In this document: positions 37,146 through 48,036 of the stretch, piece after piece
Layout of the letters: every line of letters begins with the position of its first letter
How positions within the stretch are numbered: the stretch's first letter is position 1
Source: Georgenia wutianyii
Lineage (GTDB): Bacteria > Actinomycetota > Actinomycetes > Actinomycetales > Actinomycetaceae
DNA length: 64,000 nt
Direction of reading: 5' to 3'
Assembly (NCBI RefSeq): GCF_006349365.1
Contig: NZ_CP040899.1
Coordinates: 2,914,001-2,978,000, forward strand
Notes under the pieces: generated by a model
What the model saw: only the letters and a program-made list of their open reading frames with translations
Told to the model about the DNA's origin: nothing
The model's database searches: none
Program-made: the position numbers and the translations under genes

Positions 37146-38996
37146 TCACTCCACGGTCACGGACTTCGCGAGGTTGCGCGGCTGGTCGACGTCGTAGCCC
37201 TTCGCCCGGGCGAGCTCGGAGGCGAAGATCTGCAACGGCACGACGGACACGAGCGGCGTCATGAGCGTCGGCGTGGCCGGGTAGCGGAAGACGACGTCGG
37301 CGTACGGCTCGACGGCGTCGTCGCCGTCCTCGGCGATGACGAGGGTCCGCGCACCGCGCGCCCGCACCTCCTGGATGTTGGAGATGACCTTGGCGTGCAG
37401 GGTGGGCCGGCGCGGCGTGGGGACGACGACGAAGACCGGCTGTCCCTCCTCGACCAGCGCGATCGGCCCGTGCTTGAGCTCCCCGGCGGCGAAGCCCTCG
37501 GCGTGGATGTAGGCGAGCTCCTTGAGCTTGAGCGCACCCTCGAGCGCCACCGGGTAGCCCACGTGCCGCCCGAGGAAGAGCACCGACGTCGTGTCGCGCA
37601 TCGCGCGGGCGACCTCGCGGACCTCGTCCTGGCGGGAGAGGACCTCCTCGATGCGGGCGGGGATGCGCCCGAGCTCGGCGAGGTAGTCGGCGACCTCGTC
37701 GATGTACTTGTTGCCGCGCAGCTGGGCGAGGTAGAGGCCCAGGAGGTAGGTCGCGGTGATCTGGGCGATGAAGGCCTTCGTCGAGGCGACGGCGACCTCC
37801 GGCCCGGCGTGGGTGTACAGGACGGCGTCGGACTCCCGCGCGATCGTCGAGCCGTAGGTGTTGACGACGGCGAGCACCTTGGAGCCCTGCTCGCGCGCGT
37901 GCCGCACGGCCATGATCGTGTCCATCGTCTCCCCGGACTGGGAGACCGCGACGACGAGCGTCTTCTCGTTGACGACGGGGTCGCGGTAGCGGAACTCGTG
38001 GGCGAGCTCGACCTCGACCGGGATGCGGCACCAGTGCTCGATGGCGTACTTCGCGACGAACCCGGCGTAGGCGGCGGTGCCGCAGGCGACGACGATGATC
38101 TTGTCGATGCTGCGCAGGATCGTCTCGTCGATGCGCAGCTCGTCGAGCTTGAGACGGCCGAGCTCGTCGGTGCGCCCGAGCAGGGTGTCGGCCACGGCCT
38201 GGGGCTGGTCGTGGATTTCCTTGTCCATGAAGGAGTCGAAGCCGCCCTTGACGGCCGCGGCGGCGTCCCACTCGACGGTGAACGCCCGCGGCTCGACCTC
38301 CTGGCCGGCGGCGTCCACGACGGTGACGGAGTCGCCGGTGAGGGTGACGACCTGGTCCTGGTCGACCTCCAGCGCCCGCTTGGTCTGGGAGACGAACGCG
38401 GCGACGTCGGAGCCGAGGTAGTTCGCGCCCTCGCCCAGCCCGATGACGAGCGGGGAGTTGCGGCGGGCCGCGACGATCGTGCCCGGGTGGTCGGCGTGGA
38501 CGGCGACGAGCGTGAAGGCCCCCTCCAGCCGCGCGGTCACGGCGAGCATCGCGGCGGTGAGGTCACCGGCGTAGGCACGTCCCAGGAGGTGGGCGACGAC
38601 CTCGGTGTCGGTCTGGGAGAGGAAGAGCGCGCCGTCGGCCTCGAGCTCGCGGCGCAGCGCGGCGTAGTTCTCGATGATCCCGTTGTGGACGACGGCGAGG
38701 TTGCCGTCCCCGGACAGGTGCGGGTGGGCGTTCTCGTCGGTGGGGCCGCCGTGGGTGGCCCACCGGGTGTGCCCGATCGCGGCCCTGGAGGGCGGCAGCG
38801 GGTAGCGCTCGAGCTCGTCGAGCAGGTTCTGGAGCTTGCCTGCCTTCTTGCGCACCGCGAGCCCGCCGTCGGTGACGGCGGCGATCCCCGCGGAGTCGTA
38901 GCCCCGGTACTCCAGACGGGCCAGCCCGTCGAGCACGACCTCGGCAGGCGGGGTGCCTGCGCTCGCCACGGACACGGCACCCACGATTCCGCACAT
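37146..38996 (-). CDS. glmS: Glutamine-fructose-6-phosphate aminotransferase (isomerizing)
   Basis: A 616-residue enzyme making glucosamine-6-phosphate. The catalytic Cys2 follows the initiator (MCGIVGAVS). The N-terminal Ntn glutaminase domain includes [19 protein letters not shown], and two SIS domains include SQSGETMDT. It ends with the conserved [10 protein letters not shown]. It heads the glmS-acpS-nnrD-alr-tsaE series. glmM, the next pathway step, lies 1.8 kb away, with coaA and a DedA gene between. Confidence 0.96.
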   Translation of the reverse strand: MCGIVGAVSVASAGTPPAEVVLDGLARLEYRGYDSAGIAAVTDGGLAVRKKAGKLQNLLDELERYPLPPSRAAIGHTRWATHGGPTDENAHPHLSGDGNLAVVHNGIIENYAALRRELEADGALFLSQTDTEVVAHLLGRAYAGDLTAAMLAVTARLEGAFTLVAVHADHPGTIVAARRNSPLVIGLGEGANYLGSDVAAFVSQTKRALEVDQDQVVTLTGDSVTVVDAAGQEVEPRAFTVEWDAAAAVKGGFDSFMDKEIHDQPQAVADTLLGRTDELGRLKLDELRIDETILRSIDKIIVVACGTAAYAGFVAKYAIEHWCRIPVEVELAHEFRYRDPVVNEKTLVVAVSQSGETMDTIMAVRHAREQGSKVLAVVNTYGSTIARESDAVLYTHAGPEVAVASTKAFIAQITATYLLGLYLAQLRGNKYIDEVADYLAELGRIPARIEEVLSRQDEVREVARAMRDTTSVLFLGRHVGYPVALEGALKLKELAYIHAEGFAAGELKHGPIALVEEGQPVFVVVPTPRRPTLHAKVISNIQEVRARGARTLVIAEDGDDAVEPYADVVFRYPATPTLMTPLVSVVPLQIFASELARAKGYDVDQPRNLAKSVTVE

Positions 38997-39065
38997 GTCG
39001 CCCAGGCTATCGTCTCGGGCGGCGGCCGGGCGCGGCACACCTCGCGGTAGGGGACACTGTGTGCC

Positions 39066-40031
39066 GTGACCCAGCCCGCGCTCCCGGCAGCCCCCACGTC
39101 GCTGTCCCCCTTCCTGGAGCTCGACCGCAGGGCGTGGAGCAGGCTGTCGGCGTCGACCCCGCAGCCGCTCACGGCCGGCGACATCGACCGCCTCCGCGGC
39201 CTGGGCGACCCCATCGACCTCGAGGAGGTCGACACGGTCTACCGGCCGCTGTCGAGGCTGCTGTCGCTGTACGTCGCCTCCTCGCGCCGGCTCGGGTCGG
39301 TGACGTCGACGTTCCTCGGGGAGCGGATGGGCCGCACGCCGTTCGTCATCGGGGTGGCCGGCTCGGTGGCCGTCGGGAAGTCGACGGCCTCGCGCCTCCT
39401 GCGCGAGATGCTGCGCCGCTGGTCCGGCACGCCCCGGGTGGAGCTCGTCACCACCGACGGCTTCCTCCACCCCAACGCCGAGCTCGAGCGGCGCGGGCTC
39501 ATGACGCGCAAGGGCTTCCCGGAGTCCTACGACCAGCGCGCGCTGCTGCGCTTCCTCAGCGCGGTGAAGTCCGGGGTGCCGGAGGTGAGCGCCCCGGTGT
39601 ACGACCACCTCACCTACGACATCGTCCCCGGCAAGCAGATCACCGTGCGCCGCCCGGACGTCCTCATCGTCGAGGGCCTCAACGTCCTCCAGCCGGCGCG
39701 CACGACGTCGGACGGCTCCCCGAGCCTCGCGGTGAGCGACTTCTTCGACTTCTCGATCTACGTCGACGCCCGCACCGACGACGTGCGCCGCTGGTACGTC
39801 GACCGGTTCCTCTCGCTGCGCCGCACCGCGTTCGCCGACCCACGGTCCTACTTCCGCCGCTACGCGGACCTCAGCGACGAGGAGGCGACCGCCACGGCGA
39901 CCCGCATCTGGAGCACGATCAACGAGCCGAACCTCGAGGAGAACATCCTCCCGACCCGCAGCCGGGCCTCCCTCGTCCTCACCAAGGCGGGCGACCACCG
40001 GATGCGCCGGATGCGCCTGCGCAAGATCTAG
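39066..40031 (+). CDS. coaA: Type I pantothenate kinase
   Basis: A 321-residue P-loop kinase that starts CoA biosynthesis. Walker A is [35 protein letters not shown] and [20 protein letters not shown] match the prokaryotic type I family. The GTG at 39066 is used. It diverges from glmS and overlaps the convergent DedA gene by 4 bp. Confidence 0.95.
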   Translation: MTQPALPAAPTSLSPFLELDRRAWSRLSASTPQPLTAGDIDRLRGLGDPIDLEEVDTVYRPLSRLLSLYVASSRRLGSVTSTFLGERMGRTPFVIGVAGSVAVGKSTASRLLREMLRRWSGTPRVELVTTDGFLHPNAELERRGLMTRKGFPESYDQRALLRFLSAVKSGVPEVSAPVYDHLTYDIVPGKQITVRRPDVLIVEGLNVLQPARTTSDGSPSLAVSDFFDFSIYVDARTDDVRRWYVDRFLSLRRTAFADPRSYFRRYADLSDEEATATATRIWSTINEPNLEENILPTRSRASLVLTKAGDHRMRRMRLRKI

Positions 40032-40744
40032 CCGGAGGTGCTCGTGCGCTCGTCGCTGCCGCGCCCCGGCGCGGGCGGGTCCGCGGGCGGCACGTAGTCG
40101 GGGTCCAGGGCCCCCAGGCTCTCGGGCAGCTTGCTGCCCAGGCGCCGATGGACCCACCGCAGCAGCGCGTCGACCCCGAACCCGAGGAGCACGCCACCGG
40201 CCACACCGACGCCGACGGCGACGAGCGGGTGGTCGTGGAGGAAGACGCCGGCGCCCATGCCGAGCAACGTCGCGTACCCGCCCCAGAGGATGGCCGCGAT
40301 CCCGGCGACGAGGACGAAGCGGGGGCGCGGGAAGCGCACGGCGCCCGCGGTCATGTTCACCGCCACACGGCCGATCGGGATGAAGCGCGCGGAGAGGATG
40401 AGGACGGTGCCCCGGTGGACGAGGGCGCGCCTGGCCCAGCCCAGGCTGGCCTGCCCGCGTCTTCCCTGGAAGATCCGCAACCGGTCGATGGGCACCTTCG
40501 TGCCGATCGTGTACGCGATGAGGTCCCCGGCGAACGCGCCCGTCGCGGCGACGAGGATGAGCAGCCACAGGTTGGGCCCCTCCCCGGTCATCGCGAGCAC
40601 GGCGACGGCGATGACGATCGACTCGCTGGGGACCGGCGGGAAGAACCCGTCGATCATGGCGAGCGTGAGGACGGCGACCAGGAGCCACGGGGAGTCGGCC
40701 ATGCCGAGGACCCAGGCCTCGATCCCCATCATCGCCTCGCTCAC
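40028..40744 (-). CDS. DedA-family membrane protein (VTT domain)
   Basis: A 238-residue polytopic protein. The DedA signature begins [15 protein letters not shown] and continues [16 protein letters not shown] and [15 protein letters not shown], with the essential Arg and Gly residues. The family acts as lipid carrier (undecaprenyl phosphate or phosphatidylethanolamine) flippases. The C-terminal ~30 residues are a soluble Pro/Asp/Arg tail. The substrate here is unknown. Confidence 0.88.
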   Translation of the reverse strand: MSEAMMGIEAWVLGMADSPWLLVAVLTLAMIDGFFPPVPSESIVIAVAVLAMTGEGPNLWLLILVAATGAFAGDLIAYTIGTKVPIDRLRIFQGRRGQASLGWARRALVHRGTVLILSARFIPIGRVAVNMTAGAVRFPRPRFVLVAGIAAILWGGYATLLGMGAGVFLHDHPLVAVGVGVAGGVLLGFGVDALLRWVHRRLGSKLPESLGALDPDYVPPADPPAPGRGSDERTSTSG

Positions 40745-40828
40745 GAGGTTCTCACCGGGCTCACCTCACCATTGAATCCCGCCGGGCCCCGGATGTCACC
40801 GGGGAGGAGTCGTCGGTCCGGTCGGTGG

Positions 40829-42181
40829 TCAGCCGAGGGACAGGCGCGCACGCACGACCTCTGCCAGCTCGCCGGCGACGAGGTCGGCCTCCTCCTGGGT
40901 CGCGGCCTCGACCATGACCCGGACGAGCGACTCGGTGCCCGAGGGGCGGAGCAGGACGCGGCCGGTGTCCCCGAGGCGCGTCTCGGCGGCGGCGACGGCC
41001 TCCTGGAGGACGGCGTCCTGCCCTGCGCGCGCCTTGTCGACGCCACCGACGTTGAGGAGGGTCTGCGGCAGCCGGGTGACGATCGAGGCGAGGTCGGCGA
41101 GCGGGCGGCCGCTCTCCACGACCCGCGCCGCCAGGAGGAGCGCGGTGAGCAGGCCGTCGCCTGTCGTGGCGTGGTCGCTGGCGATGACGTGGCCGGACTG
41201 CTCACCGCCGAGGTTGAAGCCGCCCGCGCGCATGGCCTCGAGCACGTAGCGGTCCCCGACCCCCGTCTGCACGGTGCGGATGCCCGCCTCCCGCATGGCG
41301 AGGAGCAGGCCGAGGTTGCTCATGACGGTGACGACCAGGGTGTCCTCGGCGAGCTGCCCGCGCTCCTTGAGCGCGGTGGCGAGCACCCCCATGATCTGGT
41401 CACCGTCGACGATGGTGCCGGCGTGGTCCACGGCGATGCAGCGGTCGGCGTCGCCGTCGAAGGCCACGCCCATCGCCGCGCCGGAGGCGACGGTGACGGC
41501 CTGGAGCTGCTCGGGGTGGGTCGAGCCGCAGTCGTCGTTGATGTTGCGGCCGTCGGGCGAGGCGTTGATGACGACGACGTCGGCACCGGCCTCCCGCAGG
41601 GCGAGCGGGGCGATGTCGCTGGCGGCACCGTTGGCGCAGTCGATGGCGATGCGCAGGCCCTCGAGCGGTCGGCCGGTGGCGGCGACGAGGTGGTCGATGT
41701 ACGTGCGGTCCGCGGAGCGCGCGTCCTCCTCGATGCGGCCCACGCCGTCACCCGTCGGGCGCGCCCAGTCGGTGCCCAGGCTCTCCTCGATGGCGTCCTC
41801 GATGGCGTCCTCGAGCTTGAAGCCACCTCGCGCGAAGAACTTGATGCCGTTGTCGGGCATGGGGTTGTGGGAGGCGGAGATGACGACGCCGAGGTCGACG
41901 TCCGTCGTCGCCGTGAGGTGTGCGACACCGGGCGTCGGCAGCACGCCGACCTGGACGACGTCGACGCCCGCGCTCGTGAGCCCGGCGGCGATCGCGGCGG
42001 AGAGGAAGTCACCGGAGATGCGGGTGTCACGGCCGATGACGGCACGTGGCCGGCGGCCCGAACCCTCCGTGCTGGCGGTGAGCACCCGCGCGGCGGCGGC
42101 GCCCAGCCCGAGCGCCAGCTCGGCGGAGATGTCCCGGTTGGCGAGCCCTCGCACGCCGTCGGTGCCGAAGAGTCGAGGCAT
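40829..42181 (-). CDS. glmM: Phosphoglucosamine mutase
   Basis: A 450-residue alpha-D-phosphohexomutase that converts glucosamine-6-phosphate to glucosamine-1-phosphate. The phosphoserine loop is [18 protein letters not shown], the metal loop is AFDGDADRC, and the sugar-binding GGEQSGHVI and phosphate-binding [12 protein letters not shown] are intact. GAAGGA precedes the ATG. It follows rpsI, separated by a terminator. Confidence 0.96.
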   Translation of the reverse strand: MPRLFGTDGVRGLANRDISAELALGLGAAAARVLTASTEGSGRRPRAVIGRDTRISGDFLSAAIAAGLTSAGVDVVQVGVLPTPGVAHLTATTDVDLGVVISASHNPMPDNGIKFFARGGFKLEDAIEDAIEESLGTDWARPTGDGVGRIEEDARSADRTYIDHLVAATGRPLEGLRIAIDCANGAASDIAPLALREAGADVVVINASPDGRNINDDCGSTHPEQLQAVTVASGAAMGVAFDGDADRCIAVDHAGTIVDGDQIMGVLATALKERGQLAEDTLVVTVMSNLGLLLAMREAGIRTVQTGVGDRYVLEAMRAGGFNLGGEQSGHVIASDHATTGDGLLTALLLAARVVESGRPLADLASIVTRLPQTLLNVGGVDKARAGQDAVLQEAVAAAETRLGDTGRVLLRPSGTESLVRVMVEAATQEEADLVAGELAEVVRARLSLG

Positions 42182-42219
42182 CAGCAGTCCTTCACGTCTC
42201 AGGTCGGTGTCGAGATACG

Positions 42220-42260
42220 ACGACGGTCCCGGGCCGGCGGAGCCGGCACGGGACCGTCGT
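42220..42260 (-). terminator. Terminator after rpsI
   Basis: A 12-bp outer stem (42220-42231 with 42249-42260) continues into an inner GCCGGC/GCCGGC stem. It lies 13 nt downstream of the rpsI stop. Confidence 0.8.
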
Positions 42261-42272
42261 CCATGGCGCAGG

Positions 42273-42764
42273 TCAGCGCTTGGAGTACTGCGGGGCCTTA
42301 CGGGCCTTCTTGAGGCCGGCCTTCTTGCGCTCGACGGCGCGGGCGTCGCGAGTGAGGAACCCGGCCTTCTTCAGCGTCGGGCGGTTGGACTCCGCGTCGA
42401 TCTCGTTGAGGGCGCGGGCCACGCCGAGGCGCAGCGCGCCGGCCTGACCGGAGATGCCGCCGCCGTGGATCCGGGCGATGACGTCGAAGCGGCCCTCGAT
42501 GTCGAGGAGCGTGAACGGGGACTTCACGAGCTGCTGGTGCAGCTTGTTGGGGAAGTAGTCCTCGAGCGTGCGGCCGTTGATGGTCCAGTTGCCCGTCCCG
42601 GGGACGAGTCGGACGCGCGCGACCGCTTCCTTGCGGCGACCGAGCGCCTGGCCCGGAGCGGTGAGGCTCTGACCGGCGCCCTGGGCGGGCGCCTCGGTCT
42701 CGGTGGTGTAGCTGCTGGGGACGTTCTCGTCGTCCAGCTCGATCTCAGGAGTGGTCTCAGCCAC
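42273..42764 (-). CDS. rpsI: 30S ribosomal protein uS9
   Basis: 163 residues. The conserved core begins [12 protein letters not shown] near residue 42 and ends [12 protein letters not shown]. An acidic N-terminal extension of ~40 residues precedes the core, as in several actinobacteria. The GTG at 42764 has GAGGAGAACT upstream. It lies 44 nt downstream of rplM. Confidence 0.97.
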   Translation of the reverse strand: MAETTPEIELDDENVPSSYTTETEAPAQGAGQSLTAPGQALGRRKEAVARVRLVPGTGNWTINGRTLEDYFPNKLHQQLVKSPFTLLDIEGRFDVIARIHGGGISGQAGALRLGVARALNEIDAESNRPTLKKAGFLTRDARAVERKKAGLKKARKAPQYSKR

Positions 42765-42808
42765 AGTTCTCCTCGTGTCCTGGTGAGAGGCTGCCCGGTC
42801 CTGACGGA

Positions 42809-43252
42809 CTACTGGGCAACCTGGGTGATCTCGAAGGCCTGCGGCTGCTGCGCGGCGTGGGGGTGCTCAGGGCCGGCGTACACCTTGAGCTTCTTGAGCT
42901 GGTCACGACCGAGGGTCGTCTTGGGCACCATCCCGCGCACGGCCTTCTCGATGACGCGCTCGGGGAAGCGCTCCAGCAGCTGTGCGTAGGTGGTCGCCTT
43001 GAGGCCGCCCGGGTAGCCCGAGTGGCGGTAGGCGAGCTTGTCTTCGAGCTTGCTGCCGGTGAGGGCGACCTTCTCCGCGTTGACGACGATGACGAAGTCA
43101 CCGTTGTCGACGTGCGGAGCGAAGCTCGGCTTGTGCTTCCCACGGAGCAGGGTGGCGACGTGGGTCGCCAGTCGGCCGAGGACGACGTCGGTAGCGTCGA
43201 TGACGTACCAGTTCTTCTCGACGTCGCCGGGCTTCGGTGTGTACGTGCGCAC
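42809..43252 (-). CDS. rplM: 50S ribosomal protein uL13
   Basis: 147 residues, starting at GTG 43252 ([20 protein letters not shown]), which matches the family length and has GAAGG upstream; an ATG 24 nt upstream lacks a ribosome-binding site. [13 protein letters not shown] core ([13 protein letters not shown]) and HPHAAQQP are conserved. The 218-nt gap upstream holds its leader and no gene. Confidence 0.97.
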   Translation of the reverse strand: MRTYTPKPGDVEKNWYVIDATDVVLGRLATHVATLLRGKHKPSFAPHVDNGDFVIVVNAEKVALTGSKLEDKLAYRHSGYPGGLKATTYAQLLERFPERVIEKAVRGMVPKTTLGRDQLKKLKVYAGPEHPHAAQQPQAFEITQVAQ

Positions 43253-43470
43253 GGGCGTAGCCTTCGTTTCTCTCATCGAGGGCGGACACTGTGCGCGAGG
43301 CGCACTGCCGCCCATGGTCTGGTGATGCTCGCTGCGCGCATCCGCGCAGGCGCCGGCGAGTGGGAGCACCGGGGAGCGCAAAGGGATGCACAACGACATC
43401 CAAGGGTACCGCCGCGGTCCGGGCCTGGTCAAAGGGCCCGTGATCCGGGTCGAGTGAGACGCGCCACCGG

Positions 43471-43939
43471 TCAGCCCGGGGTACCCCCTTCGTCGGTGAG
43501 CCCGATGGGGTCGTTCTCGTCGCGCACGCGCACCGCTGCCTCCTCGGCGCTGGCCGCTCCCCCAGCGACCCCGACGTCGCGCGCCATCATGTCCTGCTCC
43601 CGCGTACCGCCGGCTCCGGCGGCCTCGTCGGGCACCGCCTCGAGCCGTCCGGCGCGGTCCGGCTCACGGGACGGGTCGGCCGCCACGGGAGCGTCCCAGA
43701 CCTCCGGCTCCTCCGCCTCGAGCCGCTCGTCGAGCGTGTGGCCCTCGATGAGCTCGCGCTCGGTGAGGTTCTGGCCGCGCAGCGGGTCGCGCTCCGGCGG
43801 GGAGTACCCCTCCTCGATGAGGTCGTCGACCCCCCGCTCCTCGAGCGTGTCCTCCTTGGAGAGCTGGTCGGGTGTCCCCCTCGCCGGGCCACTGGAGGTC
43901 CGGGCTGGTCGCGGGGGTGTCCTCTGCTGGTTCGGTCAT
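43471..43939 (-). pseudogene. DUF5709-like acidic protein, one +1 frameshift
   Basis: It starts ATG at 43939 ([19 protein letters not shown]). One extra C in the plus-strand run 43876-43880 shifts the frame. In the next frame it continues [20 protein letters not shown] and [20 protein letters not shown] and ends DEGGTPG at 43471. Correcting the base gives ~155 residues of a soluble, strongly acidic, probably disordered protein family common in actinobacteria. The function is unknown. Its start overlaps the likely truA stop (ATGA). Confidence 0.65.
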
Positions 43940-44884
43940 GGTTCCAGGCTGCCATCGGCTCCCGGCTCGCGCACGGGGAGCGGGGCGGGCAGCGGTGCGG
44001 ACGTTGCGCGCCTGCGCCGCGCGCGCGGCGAGCTCCGCGTCGGGCGGGTAGGCGACCTCCTCGAGGGTGAGGCCGTGGGCGGGGGCGACGGCGACGGCCG
44101 GGTCGCGCCGCCCCGCGGCCAGGACCGCGGCCGGCCAGTCCACCGGGCGGCGCCCCTCGCCCACCGCGAGGCTCGCGCCGACGAGCGCGCGGACCATCGA
44201 GTGGCAGAACGCGTCGGCACGCACCGTGGCGACGACGAGCCCGCCGTCGGCCTCGGGCACCCGCTCCCAGCGCAGCACCTGCAGGGTGCGGATCGTCGTG
44301 GCCCCCTCCCGGGGCTTGCAGTACGCGGCGAAGTCGTGCTCCCCGAGCAGCCACTGGGCGGCGAGGTCCATCGCGGCGACGTCGAGCGGTCGCCCGTGCC
44401 ACAGGACGTCGTGGCGGCGCAGGGGGTCACGGGTGCCCGGAGAGTCGGCGATCCGGTAGGCGTAGCGGCGGGCCACCGCGGAGAAGCGCGCGTCGAACCC
44501 GGCGGGGGCGGGGGCGGCGCGCCAGACGACGACGTCACCCGCGCCGCGGGGGTGTGCGCCCCGCCCGAGCACCCCGGCGAGCCGGGCGACGAGGGCCTCC
44601 CCCGGCGCGCGGTCGCTGCGCCCGGGCAGTGCCGCCCACGCCTCGCGCGGGACGTCGAGGTGGGCGACCTGCCCGCGGGCGTGCACGCCGGCGTCGGTGC
44701 GTCCCGCGACGGTGAGCCTGGCCGGCGCGGGGAGGCGCAGGACGGTGGTCAGCGCCTCCTCCAGGGTCCCCTGGACGGTGCGCAGGCCCGGCTGGGTGGC
44801 CCACCCGGCGAAGCCGGTGCCGTCGTAGCGCAGGTCGAGGCGGACCCTGAGGGTCCCGGTCGGGGTGGGGGTTCCTGCGCTCAC
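43936..44884 (-). CDS. truA: tRNA pseudouridine(38-40) synthase TruA (probable +1 error near its end)
   Basis: About 305 residues. The catalytic Asp lies in [49 protein letters not shown] and [19 protein letters not shown] are typical. As read, the frame runs past its end into the next gene. Removing one G at 43999-44000 gives [16 protein letters not shown] and a stop at 43936 that overlaps the downstream ATG. The GTG at 44884 is the start. The catalytic part is unaffected. Confidence 0.88.
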
Positions 44885-44911
44885 CCGCCTGAGGCTAGTA
44901 GCGTCGGACGG

Positions 44912-45709
44912 GTGGACCCAGTGAGCACCGACGGCCGCGCGCCGGCCACCCTCGCCGTCGACTGCGGCGGAGGGGGGATCAAGGCCTCCGTGCTCGACGC
45001 CGCCGGCACCATGCACGCCGCGCCCGTCCGGGCGGCCACCCCCTACCCGCTGCCGCCCGAGCGCCTGCTCGAGACGATCCGCGCGCTCGCCGAGCAGCTC
45101 CCGCCGGCCGACCGCGCCACCGTCGGGATGCCCGGGATGATCCGCCACGGCGTCGTCGTGAGCACCCCCCACTACGTCACCCGCGCCGGCCCGCGCACCC
45201 GGGTCCTGCCCGAGCTCGTCACGGCGTGGGAGGGGCTGGACTTCCAGGACGCGCTCAGCGCGACCCTCGGGATGCCGGTCCTCCTCCTCAACGACGCCGA
45301 GGTGCACGGCGCCGGGGTCATCGCCGGCGCGGGCCTCGAGCTCGTCGTCACCCTCGGCACCGGGCTGGGCAACGCCCTGTTCGACGGCGGCCGTCTCGCC
45401 CCGCACCTCGAGCTCTCCCGCTCCCCCGCCCGCTGGGGGCTCACCTACGACGAGTACATCGGGGAGCACGAGCGGCTCCGGCTCGGCGATGCGATGTGGT
45501 CCCGTCGCGTCCGCCAGGTGGTCGACTCGCTGCGGCCGGTCTTCCTGTGGGACCGGCTCTACCTCGGTGGCGGGAACTCCCGCCGGATCACCCCGCAGGC
45601 GGTCGACCGGCTGGGCGACGAGGTGGTCGTCGTGCCGAACAGCGCGGGCATCGTCGGCGGCGTGCGGGCATGGGCCCTGGGCGGGATCAGCCCGAGCCGC
45701 CGGCCCTGA
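44912..45709 (+). CDS. ROK-family sugar kinase (polyphosphate-glucokinase-like)
   Basis: 265 residues of actin-like ATPase fold. The phosphate-1 loop is [12 protein letters not shown], the catalytic-base region [11 protein letters not shown], and the phosphate-2 loop [14 protein letters not shown]. The length and order suit PpgK-type glucokinases. However, the EFGHLE segment that coordinates sugar in that group reads PHLELSRSP here, so the substrate is uncertain. GTG at 44912, 27 nt from the divergent truA start. It overlaps the convergent hydrolase by 23 bp. Confidence 0.75.
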   Translation: MDPVSTDGRAPATLAVDCGGGGIKASVLDAAGTMHAAPVRAATPYPLPPERLLETIRALAEQLPPADRATVGMPGMIRHGVVVSTPHYVTRAGPRTRVLPELVTAWEGLDFQDALSATLGMPVLLLNDAEVHGAGVIAGAGLELVVTLGTGLGNALFDGGRLAPHLELSRSPARWGLTYDEYIGEHERLRLGDAMWSRRVRQVVDSLRPVFLWDRLYLGGGNSRRITPQAVDRLGDEVVVVPNSAGIVGGVRAWALGGISPSRRP

Positions 45710-46451
45710 CCGTGCCGGGGCCGACCTCCGCGACGAGGTCGAGCATGATGCGGTTGAAGTCCGCCGGGCGAACGAGGGAGACGAGGTGGTGGGCTCCGGG
45801 GACGACGTGGAGCCGGCCGTTCGCGCAGGCCGCGAGCAGCCGGCGCTCCTCGAGGCGGAAGTGGTCCCAGCGGCCGTTGACCAGTCGCACCGGCACGTCC
45901 CCGAGCGCCCGGAGGTCGGCGACGGGGTCGATGCCCGCGACGGCGGCGAGCGCCGCGTCCATCACCCCGAGCGCCATGCCGCCCGCGTCGAGGTCGGCGA
46001 CGGCCTCCCGGGGCAGCGCGAGCCGGGCGAGGGTGTCGTTGAGGCCGCGTCCGCCGTCCGGCAGCCGGGCGATGAGCCGGGCCACCCGGCGGTAGCCGGC
46101 CAGCCCGGGCCCTCTGGGCCGGGTCGAGCAGCCCGCGGCGAGGACCCCGGCGACGGGCCGTGCGGTGCGGGCCGCCCAGTGCAGGGCGAGGTACCCCCCG
46201 AGCGACAGCCCCACGACGACGACGGCGCCGCCCGCGGACCGCGCGGCGTCCTCGATCGCCGCGTGGGCGCCGTCGAGCGTGAAGGGCTCGGCCGCGCGCT
46301 CGCCGTGCCCGGGCAGGTCCGGGGCGAGGGCGGGCACGCCGGCCTCCTCGAGCGCGGTGAGCTGGCGCAGCCACATCGTCCGCGACGCGCGGATCCCGTG
46401 CACGAGGAGGACCGTCACCGGCCGACCGTCGACGGTCTCCGGGCCGCTCAC
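45687..46451 (-). CDS. Alpha/beta hydrolase
   Basis: 254 residues. The oxyanion strand is [14 protein letters not shown], the nucleophile elbow [10 protein letters not shown] (Ser), the acid probably lies in [12 protein letters not shown], and the catalytic His is in [12 protein letters not shown]. The GTG overlaps the nucleotidyltransferase stop by 4 bp, so the two are one operon at the edge of the lasso cluster. It could act on the peptide (for example ester or amide hydrolysis) or be unrelated; the link rests on coupling alone. Confidence 0.78.
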   Translation of the reverse strand: MSGPETVDGRPVTVLLVHGIRASRTMWLRQLTALEEAGVPALAPDLPGHGERAAEPFTLDGAHAAIEDAARSAGGAVVVVGLSLGGYLALHWAARTARPVAGVLAAGCSTRPRGPGLAGYRRVARLIARLPDGGRGLNDTLARLALPREAVADLDAGGMALGVMDAALAAVAGIDPVADLRALGDVPVRLVNGRWDHFRLEERRLLAACANGRLHVVPGAHHLVSLVRPADFNRIMLDLVAEVGPGTVRAGGSG

Positions 46452-47581
46452 CGCGCGGCGGCCGCGGACCGGGCGCCGGCCTCCACCGCCCGGAGGTAGA
46501 CCTCCAGCGCCTGCGGGCCGGCGGGCACCCGGTCCGGGGCGGGGCCGGCCGCCGGGCGCACCCGGTCGCGCATGCCCTGGCCGGCGTTCCGCGCGACCTG
46601 CACAGCGGTGCGCACGGCGCCCGGTCGCACGGCGCGCGAGACGAGCCGGGGCACGGAGGCGTCGCTGCGGTGCGCTGCCACCGGCCAGAGCCGGTCGACC
46701 GCGTCCAGGAGCGCACCCAGCGGCGCCGACGTCCCGAGCCTGCGGTGGACCTCGTCCGGCACCGGGGTCCCGAGCGTGGCCACCGACCTGCGCAGCGCGA
46801 GCGAGACCTGGGCCTGGGCGCCCCACTGCACGGCGCGGTCCGCCACGACCCCCCAGTCCTCCACCTGCCGGGCGAGCTGGTCGACGTCGAGCATCCACGC
46901 GAGCCGGTTCGCGCCGGCGAGGGCGGCGTGCAGGGCGACGTGGACGAGGGAGTCGGCCCCGTCCATCGTCCACGCCCGCGCGAGCCCGATGCGCACCTGC
47001 CGGCGCCGGGCCAGCAGCTCGTCGGTGGGGATGGTGAACAGCCGCCGCCGTGAGCGCATGTTGACCATGGCCCAGTGGAGGTCCACGGGGATGCCCGCGG
47101 GGGTGAACCAGTGCATCTCACCGGGGACCTCGGGGTTGCGGAGCATGTCCTCGTAGTCCCCGACCTCCCAGCCGGCGGCGAGGAGCGCCGCGCTCACCCG
47201 GCGCAGGTCCTGCGGGGCGACGAGCAGGTCGAGGTCGCCGTAGGGCCGCAGGCCGGGGACCGGGTGGGCGAGCTCGGAGAGCACCGGGCCCTTGAATACG
47301 ACCCACGGCACTCCCCCGAGGAGCTCACCGACCTGCCCGAGGAGCATCCCGGCCCGGATGTGGAGGGACTTGGCGACGTCGCGGTCGGGGCGCAGCAGCT
47401 CGGCGGCCCGGGGGGCCTGCTCACGGAGCCTGACGTGCGTGAGCGGGGAGATCCGGTGGTGCCGGGCCGCCCGGACGAGCGCGGCGTCCGGCACGTCGGC
47501 AGCACGGCCACCGACCTCGTCGCGGCACACCGCGACGAGCAGCTCGGAGACGGCGCGCTCGCCGGCCCTGGTCCCGTCCAT
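46448..47581 (-). CDS. Nucleotidyltransferase family protein (NTP_transf_5), RiPP-cluster type
   Basis: 377 residues. The active-site region is WVVFKGPVLSELAH then RPYGDLDLLV, the D-x-D metal motif of this family, followed by HWFTPAGIPVDLHW. In pseudomycoidin-type lasso clusters such a protein modifies the phosphate placed by the lasso kinase. It diverges from the precursor gene with a 290-nt shared upstream region. It probably belongs to the RiPP pathway; transfer of a nucleotide or sugar to the product is inference. Confidence 0.78.
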   Translation of the reverse strand: MDGTRAGERAVSELLVAVCRDEVGGRAADVPDAALVRAARHHRISPLTHVRLREQAPRAAELLRPDRDVAKSLHIRAGMLLGQVGELLGGVPWVVFKGPVLSELAHPVPGLRPYGDLDLLVAPQDLRRVSAALLAAGWEVGDYEDMLRNPEVPGEMHWFTPAGIPVDLHWAMVNMRSRRRLFTIPTDELLARRRQVRIGLARAWTMDGADSLVHVALHAALAGANRLAWMLDVDQLARQVEDWGVVADRAVQWGAQAQVSLALRRSVATLGTPVPDEVHRRLGTSAPLGALLDAVDRLWPVAAHRSDASVPRLVSRAVRPGAVRTAVQVARNAGQGMRDRVRPAAGPAPDRVPAGPQALEVYLRAVEAGARSAAAAR

Positions 47582-47871
47582 CCTCGTCCCGTCCTCGTCG
47601 CCGCGTGGTCAGGGCGAGCGTAGCGACGCGGCGGTGCCGGGGACGCCGATTCGCCGCCTCCACGAGGTCGCCCCGCGCGGGGGGTGAGAGGCCGGGTGAC
47701 AGTACCCGTCCCAGCTGGTCACCCCGGCTTCACCCAGGTTCTCGGGCCCAGGGCATCCTCCTACAGGGGTCGCCGACCCTAGGCTCGGTCCCACGTCAGC
47801 GGCACCCCCCGTTCCGCTGTCGGAGCCGGCCCCCACGAGGGTGCCGTGCACACCGTGACGAAGGAGGCTCC

Positions 47872-48021
47872 ATGTACGAAGCGCCACGCATGACCGAGGT
47901 GGGAAGCGTCCACGGCCTGACCCTGGGCAAGCTCGCCTGGGGTCCTCAGAAGGACAACCACATCTGGTGGGACGTCTGGGGCGACCCGGCCGACCCGAAG
48001 CCCCCGGTCGGCTCCCGCTGA
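47872..48021 (+). CDS. Lasso-type RiPP precursor peptide
   Basis: 49 residues with a strong AAGGAGG before the ATG. The leader MYEAPRMTEVGSVHGLTL has the YxxP motif read by the RRE protein and Thr at -2, spaced exactly as in lariatin (17 residues from Tyr to the cleavage site). The predicted core is 31 residues: it starts GKLAWGPQKDNHIWWDVW and ends DPADPKPPVGSR, with four Trp and a Pro-rich tail. Lasso rings normally join residue 1 to Asp/Glu at 7, 8 or 9; here those positions are Pro, Gln and Lys, and the first acid is Asp10. The penultimate Ser is a possible kinase target. Confidence 0.82.
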   Translation: MYEAPRMTEVGSVHGLTLGKLAWGPQKDNHIWWDVWGDPADPKPPVGSR

Positions 48022-48036
48022 CCGCGACGCTTTCGG

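Noticed and set aside
47582..47871. A promoter for the RiPP precursor at TAGGCT near 47780
   Set aside because: There is no acceptable -35 at 16-18 nt, and several equally weak alternatives occur in the same gap.
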